Below, piece by piece: positions 56,290-64,000 of a stretch of 64,000 nucleotides of DNA. The stretch covers positions 438,518,687 to 438,582,686 of the forward strand of contig JAUMIR010000001.1 in assembly GCA_030847615.1 (NCBI GenBank), in the 5' to 3' direction. Position 1 is the stretch's first letter. Each line of letters begins with the position of its first letter. This stretch comes from Gambelia wislizenii. Taxonomy: Eukaryota > Chordata > Lepidosauria > Squamata > Crotaphytidae. Made by a program: the position numbers and the translations under genes. Below the pieces are notes generated by a model. The model did not search any database. It was not told the DNA's origin and worked only from the letters and a program-made list of their open reading frames with translations.

Positions 56290-56690
56290 AGATGAAGGAA
56301 CTGCTACAGACAGCACAGAAGGCCCAGGGCACAGCTACAGACAGTGCCCAGGGCTTAAGAGGCCCAAGGGACCAGACAGCACAGAAAGGCCCCGGGCAAT
56401 ACAAAAAGGCCCAAGGCCTCAGGCAGCACAGAAAGGCCCCAGGCAACACAAAAGGGCCCCAGACCCCAGGCAGCACAGAAAGTTCCCAGGCAACACAGAA
56501 AGACCCAAGGCCCCAGGTCTAGGCTGCACTGAAAGGCCCCAGGCTGCACAGAAAGAAAGGCCCCAGGCAGCACAGAAAGGCCCCAGGCTCCAGGCTCAAG
56601 GCACCACATAAATGCCCCAGGCCCCAGGCAGCACAAAAAATCCCCAGGCCGCACAGAAAGGGCCCCAGACTGCACATGCTTGGAACAACA
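56290..56690. repeat. GGCCCCAGGCAGCACAGAAA-type minisatellite
   Basis: About 15 irregular copies of a 20-30-base unit built from GGCCCCAGGC and AGCACAGAAA. It is purine-rich on plus. CACCACCATGTTTAGAAAGG ahead and TTGCCATGTTTAAAAACCCC after it, each followed by a CCACATGTT block, show that the array is inserted within or bracketed by units of the CA-rich array. Confidence 0.9.
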
Positions 56691-56769
56691 GAAAGCCCCT
56701 CTGTCATTGCCATGTTTAAAAACCCCGACACTCCCACATGTTCCTGCCCCCAGTATGCTGATTGGCTGC

Positions 56770-57629
56770 CCAACAGAGAGCTTTGATTGGTTGATAAGTT
56801 TCCTAAGCAGTCAATCAGAACACTGGAAATGGAACATACCCAAGACCATTATATATTAACAATATGTATTCTCTGGAAAAGTATAATGGATTCTGTTTCT
56901 GTTCAGTTAACAATATTTGAGTTAATCCAGGTGAAGTGAATTTGAGAAGAATAATCATAAATGTGGTGGTTAAGCAGCCAATCAGCACAAAATCCTTTAA
57001 CTGATAACCAGATTGCTGAATATATCAATGATTTTGGAGATTTCTGTCACTTGTAGTTCCAGTTATGGGAGTGAAGATAATTCTGTAAATCAGCATTACT
57101 TTTCCTTCTGGGACAAATGTAAAAATATAATCTGGTTTTCTTGGGTACTTCTTTTTCTCATTACAAATTCATTTAATTGTCTTGATGTCTAGAGTATGAA
57201 GGTGTTGAGTCTTTGTAATTATACTTTGGAAACCCCTTACTGAATACAAGGGAATGGTTATCTAAATTACTTATGCAGTAAGAATTGGAATATCTGCCTT
57301 TAAGACCACATATTTTGTGTGATAGTTCTATTAGTTCATCTATTTGCATGATTCACTGCACTCCTAATGAGGAAAGTTGATGGCTCATGATTTTCTATCA
57401 AACATTAATCACTATGTTGTGGCTACATTAGTGTTGTGTAAAACAAGAACCTCCTAGGGAGCTTTTTGTAGATGTGAATGGGAGTGATATTGCACCAACA
57501 TTCACATTGTAGTTAACAAAAGAGGGGAAAATAGACAAGGCATTGTTTACATGTTGATCATTCCCTTTTGATAGCCTACTGAGATTATGGCCTCTCTTTA
57601 CACTAATCTTATGTTAGCTACTGTCATAT
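56770..57629. other. Sequence without recognised features
   Basis: AT-rich, no gene or repeat recognised. Confidence 0.45.
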
Positions 57630-57631
57630 TC

Positions 57632-57755
57632 CATTAGCGAATTTAATCTTTGCTAATGCGATAGAAAGTTGCTAATACAATGAGACTCATTAACAACTTT
57701 TGCATCACGTTAGCAAAAGCCAAATTTGCTAACAGAATGCAAAAATTCTAATGGA
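57632..57755. repeat. Imperfect palindrome centred at 57685
   Basis: The centre AATGAGACTCATT (57679-57691) is self-complementary except for the middle base. Arms continue with GCTAAT/TTAGCA-type motifs and end near CCATTAG and CTAATGG. It looks like a small palindromic MITE. Confidence 0.7.
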
Positions 57756-57924
57756 AGGAAGTCATAATTATGCAAATGTTTGATATTATTAAATATACTC
57801 TCTGTATCTCACCAGTACTTATGGAAGAATTCAAAGACATAGCCATGTTAGTCTGGATCAGTATGCAAAGGGATCTTGTAGCACCTTTTGAGACTGAGAG
57901 AAAGAAGTTATATGGTTATCTACT

Positions 57925-58545
57925 CACCTAGGTTTTCCTTGGGGGGGTTTCCGGGCTGTGAGGCCATGTTCTGGAATGGTTTATTTCTGACGCTTCGCCT
58001 GCATCTGTGGCTGGCATTTTCAGAGAATGGTTGGGTAGGAGTGTGTGTGGAGTTTATATATTGTGAACCCCTGTTGGGGAGGATATGTAAATTCATGTAA
58101 TTGAATGGTTAGTTTCTGGGTATAGAAATGCAATGATGACTAGTGTCTGTTTGGCTAATGGTTGGTTGATGGGTCATTATCTGCTGGAAATCCCCTTGTC
58201 CTTGGGTGGACTTCTTTTGTAAGTGTTGAGTTTTGATTCTATTGTTTTTCAAAACTGGGAGCCAGATTTTGTTTACTTTTAGGGTTTCTTCTTTCCTGTT
58301 GAAAGTTCTTTCCTTCTTTCCTATTGAAGTTGTTGAGTTCTTTCCTGTTGAAGTTGTCCAGGTGTTTGTGGATTTCTGTGCATGCTGACATAATAGTTGT
58401 TGGCCTGGTCCAGAATTTCTGTGTTTTTAAATAATATTTTGTGTCCAGGTTGGTTTATAACTCAGATATAACTCTTGTGTCCAGGTTGGTTTATAACTCA
58501 AATCTCAGCTCAACACTTACAAAGGAATTCGACCCAGGGACAAGT
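57925..58545 (-). mobile_element. Penelope-like element 3' part, internally rearranged
   Basis: 57927-58450 follows the 3' region and GIY-YIG-distal part of the element at 9743 in the same orientation. A CTTTCCTGTTGAAGTTG-like motif is repeated at 58290-58360. A 25-bp stretch beginning TGTGTCCAGGTTGGTT occurs twice (about 58439-58464 and 58474-58500). At 58509-58544 a 36-bp stretch is the reverse complement of 58195-58230 with a few mismatches, so an inverted Penelope piece ends the copy. No coding frame. Confidence 0.85.
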
Positions 58546-58674
58546 GCCAGTGTGACATTATGGCTGCAGCTGTCATACCATTGTACACAGTGTAAACAAT
58601 GCAAATCTTTAAATTTGGTTAACAGTGAAATTACGGTGGAGTAAGATGCTCCAAAGGAAGTGAGACTGAGTAGA

Positions 58675-58940
58675 TGTACACTACATAGTTACAGCACTTT
58701 GATACCACTTTAATTGTCATGGCTCCATCCTACAGTGTCATGGGACTGTAGCTTAATAAGATGCTTAGAATTCTATCTGCTAGAGAGTTTCAGTGCTGTA
58801 ATTCAGGGGAGTGCACTAGAGTTCTCTAGCAGACAATTCTAGGTACTTTACCAAACTATAGATCACAGAATTCCATAGGATAGAGCCATGGCAGCCAAAG
58901 GGGTATCAAACTGCCATAACTGTGGTATTACACGCTGTCA
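58675..58940. mobile_element. Palindromic MITE, family member 2
   Basis: Left end CACTTTGATACCACTTTAAT and right end GGGGTATCAAACTGCC mirror each other. The interior has TTCTAGGTACTTTACC and CTCTAGCAGACAATTCTAG. It is the same family as 12125-12335. Confidence 0.78.
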
Positions 58941-59081
58941 CTCATATCCATGCAAGTTTCAGCCTCACTATTTACTGGAACATCCTGAAAAATATCTTCA
59001 GATAAAGTGCATTTGTTTCTTTGCCACACAAACCTGGTGATGTTAATTAGATCTTGGCATTCAAATGAAATAAACAATGTA

Positions 59082-59707
59082 GGAGATTATCAGACAGTAA
59101 AAATATCCCAGGACATGGAAAACAGGATATGGCTAAAAGGCTTACCTTTTAGACGATGTCATCCCTGTCCTGGGATGATTCCATTCTGCTCCTGTTCCTC
59201 CTCGCTTCCTCTTATTCACAGAAATCTCTGTGAGTAAGAGGCCCATTCTGTTATTATAACAGAATGATGGGCAAGTGAACAGGAGCCCCATGCTCCTGGG
59301 ATGACAACGGGCTGTGACGACACTGGGAGGTCCGTGCCAGACACTTCTAGGTGCGATCAGGACAGCCAGGTAAGTTAAACCCCCTTTCCCCCCTCCCCGG
59401 GTTGCTTTTTTTAAAAAAATTGTTTTCCTGGTTGGTTTGCTGTTTTGACAGCTGGGGGGAGGTATTTTTAAATTTGTTGCCCAGCCGTTCTCTCGAGAAT
59501 GGCTGGGATTTCAGTTCTTGGTCGTAAAAGCAGCCTTACAATGGCTGCATTTACAACTGGGCAGTGAAGGGAGGAGGGGCCCATTCCTGCCACAGAATTA
59601 AGGGAGGTGTGTGAAACTTTTCTCTTTATTCCGCAGCAGGAATGGGATTGGAGTGGGGGGGGGTAGTGGGACAGAAACGGACCCTAAGGGTCTGTCTGAT
59701 AATCTCC
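59082..59707 (+). mobile_element. 626-bp Harbinger-like MITE, copy 1
   Basis: Perfect 16-bp ends GGAGATTATCAGACAG, flanked by GTA at 59079-59081 and 59708-59710. The interior is GC-richer than its flanks. The second copy at 61350-61974 has the same layout and length within one base. There is no transposase ORF. A three-base target suggests PIF/Harbinger, but GTA is not the classic TWA. Confidence 0.85.
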
Positions 59708-59764
59708 GTAGCTAAGACAGTGTTGTACCAATCCAGTAAAAGAAACAATTCTAACCTGCTGTAA

Positions 59765-60016
59765 AAGGAGCCCTGATGGCTCAGTGGTTAAATGCCAGTA
59801 CTGCAAGTCACCATGTTGCAAGTTTGATTCCAGAGGGCTCCAAGGTTCACTCAGCCTTCCATCCTTTCGTAGGTTGGTAAAATGAGTACCTGGCTTGTGG
59901 GAGCAATTAGCTAGCACACATTGGAAACTGCTTAATGCAGCGTAGATGTGTAAATTGTTATTGATTAAAACAATGTGTAAGCCTCTCTGATAGCCTTGTG
60001 GCTGAAGAGCAGGGAA

Positions 60017-60046
<30 letters not shown>
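59765..60046 (+). mobile_element. tRNA-derived SINE with L2-like tail
   Basis: A box TGGCTCAGTGG at about 59775 and a B-box-like GTTTGATTCC at about 59822. Then CACTCAGCCTTCCATCC, AAAATGAGTACCTGGCTTG, GCAATTAGCTAGC and GGAAACTGCTTAATGCAG, ending in an (AAAT)n run at 60005-60048. The minus-strand copy is nested at 31363. Confidence 0.85.
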
Positions 60047-60047
<1 letters not shown>

Positions 60048-60048
60048 A

Positions 60049-61349
60049 ATGCCCTGCTGAAATCACTAATGCAAATTTTAAAGGACAGAAGGGTGAATGG
60101 GGACACAGGTGGGATACAATTTGCTGATTAGGGAAGGTACTTTAGTAGCATATAATTAAGGTAATAGTCACAGTTTGTGTGACAGAAACACTGGCAGTCA
60201 TTTGATTGCTTTATGGGTCAGAAGATCAGTTTTTCCTACAAGAAGTATCCACATTGGTGTGTTAGTGAACAGGTTAAACAGTAAATTACAGCTGCCTTTA
60301 GAAGGGTATTACTATTGAATCTCATTGTTTTGGTTCTTTTGCTACTGTACATCACCAGCAATATGGCTTCTGAAGGCTGCATGTGACAGGTTAGGCATTT
60401 TATCCTTTGAGTAAACAGTAATCGTGGTGTGAAGAAAGTGGGGCATTGGAGAATTTTTCCCATTCTTTGAGAACTCCACTCTTCCTTTTTAGTTTGCTCC
60501 AAGGGCTCTTTGGGGATACATATATTAAGCCCTTTAAATAGTTCATAATAAATCTGTGTCTCAGGCTGATTCTGACAGGTTTTTAAAGAGTCTTTTAAGA
60601 GAGAATCCTCAATCATTTGTTAATCCATGGGGTGATCTCCAGGCTTGGAGGAAGGAAGGGGGAGGGAGGAAAACCAACAGTACAGGCTCCTGTGTAGTGA
60701 AAATGCAATGTCGAGAAAATCATAAATATGAGCAAAGAATGAAGGAACACACTGCTGTAAGAGATTTACAAAATGTGGTATGCCAAAATGATTTTCTTCT
60801 CAATTAATCCATTTCCAGGCATAAATCTGGGCAAGTCTCACTAGTGCAAAAACGCATAAGACAGAGAATGATAATTTATTGTGTGGCACATTCCTTGATT
60901 GTGTTGTCTCAAGGTGTGCTATAAACCAGAGCTTCCCTGAAGAAAGGAATGCTGGAGTGTGTTAACTTCCATTTAAAAAAAAACAGTATACATAAGAAGA
61001 AAAGCTAAGGCACAGGCCATTCAAAACATATGATAAGCTTTGGCAAAATACTGGCATGGTAGGCCAATTCAGTAAGTTCTGCTATAGTTGTGTTCCTAAA
61101 AAGGTCCACATTAGAGTAATTTTCACTCTAAAAATAACAGGACTTATGGGGAAAACAGGGTTAGGTGCAGATCTCTAAAAACATTACTTGTACGGTATTC
61201 ATTTAACTTACCACAAATTTTATTCTGCTGAAAAATAAAATAAAATTGGCTGGGGTTTTGGAGTTTCTCTGCCTGTGTGCATATTTGTTTGCTGCCACTG
61301 CCACCACTGCCTCTGCTGCTGTTGCCACTGCATAAATACACTACACTTA
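60049..61349. other. Sequence without recognised features
   Basis: No gene or repeat recognised. Confidence 0.45.
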
Positions 61350-61974
61350 GGATATTATCAGATGACTTTAAAAATGCAGGACAAGGACAATAGGAGATTG
61401 CCAAAGGGCTCTCTTATCAGACAACGATGTCCCTGTCTCGTCCTGCTCCCATGCCCCCTCTGTTCCATCTGTGTTTTTTTAATTGATGGCTCAAGCTGTC
61501 AATAGATGCCCATTCTGTTTCTATAATGGAATCAAGGCTTGTGAACCAGCACCCCGTTTCTGTGGCGCAATGCTAGCCGCGGTGGGAGGCCCCTGCCGAA
61601 CACTTCCGGGTGCGATTGGGACATCCAGGTTAGTGACACCCCTTTCCACCCTCCCCGAGTTACTTATTTTTTTTTTAACTTTGTTTTTGTGCTTACTGTC
61701 ACTTTGCTTTCTTTCTTTTCCTTTTTTTTTTTTTAAATTTCCTACGCACTCATTCTCTCATGAGACCGGCCTGGGATTTCAAATAAGGAAGTGAATGGCA
61801 CTCAGCGAGAGCTCCATTCACTTGCTGGACTGCCGGACGAGAGGGGAGCCATTTCTGTCAAGCTCCAAAAGTCTGAATTTTTTTTAAACAAAAAAATACA
61901 GCAGGGATAGGAGTGGGGTGGGAAATAGCTAGTGAGATGGGAACGCTGTACATGATCCCCATCTGGAAATCTCC
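61350..61974 (+). mobile_element. 625-bp Harbinger-like MITE, copy 2
   Basis: Ends GGATATTATCAGATG and the complement of GGAGATTTCCAGATG, flanked by TTA at 61347-61349 and 61975-61977. Blocks matching copy 1 include GATGTCCCTGTC, AACACTTCCGGGTGCGAT and the CCACCCTCCCCG stretch. More diverged ends than copy 1. Confidence 0.83.
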
Positions 61975-61977
61975 TTA

Positions 61978-63740
61978 GGCTCTCAGGAGGAAGAGCAGCA
62001 AAATGATACTTCTTCACATTGCAGGAGTTGGTGTTTGGCTGGGATGGAAACTTCCTCATTCCACCCTCTTTTCTTTTCCCTTTCTCCCTTTTCTTCTGCT
62101 GACATGCCCCACCCAAAACCTGACTCTTGCAATGTAGGAAGGTGTAGCATCAGTGCTGCTGCTGCTCTTGAAAACCTAAGCCTAGCCATGTGTTGTATGT
62201 CTGTGCAGCAGCAGTGGAGGAGACTAGACAAGGTGGAATAGAAACAGAGGGGGTGGATAGGGTGCTGAGCATGGAAAGGCAATTCTTTCCATGGATTGGA
62301 ACTGAACAACTAAGATGAGGTGAGGTGGGGTTGCCACTTCACAGCTGAGATGTGGAGAGAAACCAATTCGCCAATTTTGAATGCTTGCAATGGGAATCAT
62401 GCTATAGCCAATAAAAATTTCGCATTCTGTTAGTAGTGTTCCTCTATTAATTAACTGTTAAAAGGACTTTCTTGAGTAATCTGACAGTTAATAGTTCTTT
62501 TTTTTTTTCAAGGTCTTGTGAAAATTCCCAAAATGATCCTGCTCAATTGGGAAGAGTAGGTTTCCCCTCCAAAAAAACAATATGACTACGCATTTTCCGA
62601 GAAATGGGTGGAACACTTAATGGTGTTTACTGTGGCTGATCAGAGGGGAGCTGACTGACATAATGCTCAAGCATCTATGCAGTTGATACTCTGTAATGGC
62701 TAAGAATATGAGCTATGAACCAGGAAGCTCTCTGAAGATAACTCTAATAATGGTAATTCTAATGCTGATGTGTGGCTTATGGGCTTCCCAAGGAGCTGGT
62801 TGGCCCCTGGAAAAATAGAATGCTGGATCAAATAGTCCTTTGTTTCACTAGTATTTATTCATTCATTCATTCAATTTATACACTCACCTTATATTAATAT
62901 GTATGTATGTATTCAGTTTATACTCTGCCTTTCTCCCACCAAGAGACCCAAGGTGGCTTGCAAAATTTAAAGGAAAAGTTGGGTGAAATGTGCATTACAA
63001 AAGTTAAAAACAGTTTGAAATACATTTAAAACATAATAGTACAGTTTCTTTTATGTTGTTGGTAGTTACCTATCTTCTATGGTTACTGTAAGGCTCTGTG
63101 AGAATTCATCTTTATGTGTTTTACTTAGAGAAGCTGATTTCTCAAAGCAGGCCCTGGAATCAATCTGCTTCTCTAAAAGAGTCTGAACTGAGACAGGGTG
63201 GGGTAGGGCTGATGTAGCTCATGAGCCACACTTTTCCTATTCCTGTTTCAAGAACTATAATTTTCAAAATTAGTCCCTGGGCTTCCTTCCCTCACTACCT
63301 TTTCAGCATGTGTTTTGCAGCACATCTTCTGCTGTGTAAGCTTAAGGATAAGGACTGTCTCATCATTGTAAGCCACTTTGGTAGTCTGTTCAGTTGAAGA
63401 GTAGAGTAAAAATAGCTCAGATACCTTTTAAAAAAAATAATAGGGGGGATAAAAAATATCCACAATAAAAAGAATAATGTGAAGAAAATGCAATGCAGTA
63501 TTACAACAAATTCCAAGTCAAGACCAAGAAATATATTTTTAAAAAAAAATCCACTACAAATTGGAATAGAGTGGGCCTTTCTGATCCTTTTTACAAAATT
63601 CTCACAAAAAGCTGTGGCATTGCCACAGAAAGAAAATTTCTAAAGCTAAAAAAAAATAAAAAATGTTCACCTGAAGAGCTCCTCCATTACAGTGCCTCTC
63701 ATTTGCCAGCATCCTGCCTCCCTCACTTTACCAGGTTCAC
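61978..63740. other. Mostly unrecognised; short repeat tails
   Basis: 62750-62850 carries GGGCTTCCCAAGGAGCTGG and AATGCTGGATCAAATAGTCC, a worn copy of the repeat at 21005. 62855-62970 has (CATT)n and TTATACTCTGCCTTTCTCCC, the antisense L2-type 3' end. 63340-63400 resembles a plus-strand SINE tail. No gene. Confidence 0.5.
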
Positions 63741-63845
63741 TGCTGTAATTCCACAATGGAGGAAAGCGGAAATATAGTTGCATGATTACAGCAATTATCG
63801 TACATCACCGTAATCATGCAATACTACCACCATGGAATTATCACA
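63741..63845. repeat. Small inverted repeat
   Basis: TTGCATGATTAC at 63778-63789 and its complement at 63810-63821, with outer partially matching TGTAATTCCACAATGG and CCATGGAATTATCAC. Probably the middle or end of a palindromic MITE. Confidence 0.6.
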
Positions 63846-64000
63846 CGACCACCACTGACAATTTAAGAACAGGATTTCAGCTTTCACTGTAGTAACACTT
63901 GTCTTTGCATTGCCTTCTATTGACAGAGTATTAACACCTCCTCCTGGCCACTGCATGCGCCTTTAAGAAAAAAAATCATCTTACTTCTGTGATTTATCAA

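Noticed and set aside
55684..56773. Long histidine/threonine-rich and cysteine-rich ORFs
   Set aside because: Produced by CA-rich and GGCCCC-type tandem repeats in every frame; no evolutionary signal.
59775..59835. tRNA-like A and B boxes
   Set aside because: These belong to a SINE head; no complete cloverleaf or functional tRNA gene is supported.
59684..60106. 140-codon minus-strand ORF
   Set aside because: Antisense of a tRNA-derived SINE and its (AAAT)n tail.
1..64000. CRISPR arrays, bacterial operons, ribosome binding sites
   Set aside because: No such structures; the repeat content is clearly vertebrate, and the tandem arrays lack repeat-spacer organisation.
1..64000. Endogenous retrovirus or LTR element
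   Set aside because: No LTR pair, primer binding site, or gag, pol or env motif was recognised; all reverse transcriptase motifs fit LINE or Penelope elements.

Overview
The window is vertebrate intergenic or intronic DNA, most likely from a squamate reptile (lizard or snake). I recognise no host protein-coding exon, functional tRNA gene, rRNA gene or CRISPR array. The call rests on the repeat mixture. It holds CR1 and L2 LINEs, Penelope-like elements with a GIY-YIG endonuclease, Bov-B-type RTE 3' ends, and tRNA-derived SINEs whose tails resemble Bov-B or L2. It also holds a high-copy LINE whose ORF ends in a zinc-finger-like motif, and short hAT-, Tigger- and Harbinger-like DNA transposons. 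The species is inference.

Layout. 1-5 kb: AT-rich DNA, a Tigger-like MITE with a tiny nested retro-insert, a Penelope 3' end, an L2 (minus) and an old CR1 (plus). 5-9 kb: CR1 and Penelope fragments, a hAT MITE with 8-bp target duplication, an L2 (plus), a possible polyadenylated retrocopy and a GC-rich fold-back element. 9.7-11.3 kb: the best Penelope-like element. 13-17.8 kb: two zinc-finger LINE copies, a Bov-B 3' end, and a three-layer nest (SINE, then CR1, then Harbinger-like MITE). 18.7-24 kb: a SINE, a perfect 78-bp-arm palindrome, a small retrocopy with a 19-bp target duplication, and a local direct duplication. 24.6-26.8 kb: a hAT-like element and a Tigger-like MITE. 29.5-35.3 kb: L2, a second copy of the 17-kb MITE carrying a SINE, Bov-B, CR1 and Tigger pieces. 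36.06-39.18 kb: the dominant element, a 3.1-kb CR1 on the minus strand with recognisable ORF1 end, endonuclease and reverse transcriptase. 41.9-47.5 kb: L2 remnants and a third zinc-finger LINE copy. 50.9-53.5 kb: hAT-like, CR1 and Tigger remnants, including a Tigger-like element that holds a hairpin-forming minisatellite. 53.6-54.6 kb: the fourth zinc-finger LINE copy (plus strand). 55.7-56.7 kb: a composite CA-rich and purine-rich minisatellite. 57.6-62 kb: a small palindrome, an internally rearranged Penelope copy, a palindromic MITE, two copies of a 625/626-bp Harbinger-like MITE, and a SINE.

The sequence reads as layered transposition history. Several insertions keep diagnostic target duplications, so relative ages can be ordered. 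All transposon ORFs seen are truncated, frameshifted or stopped, and none appears autonomous. AT-rich stretches around 27.9-28.6, 33.0-34.4 and 49.4-50.3 kb carry no recognisable repeat and could be old unique or conserved non-coding sequence, but this cannot be decided from one genome.
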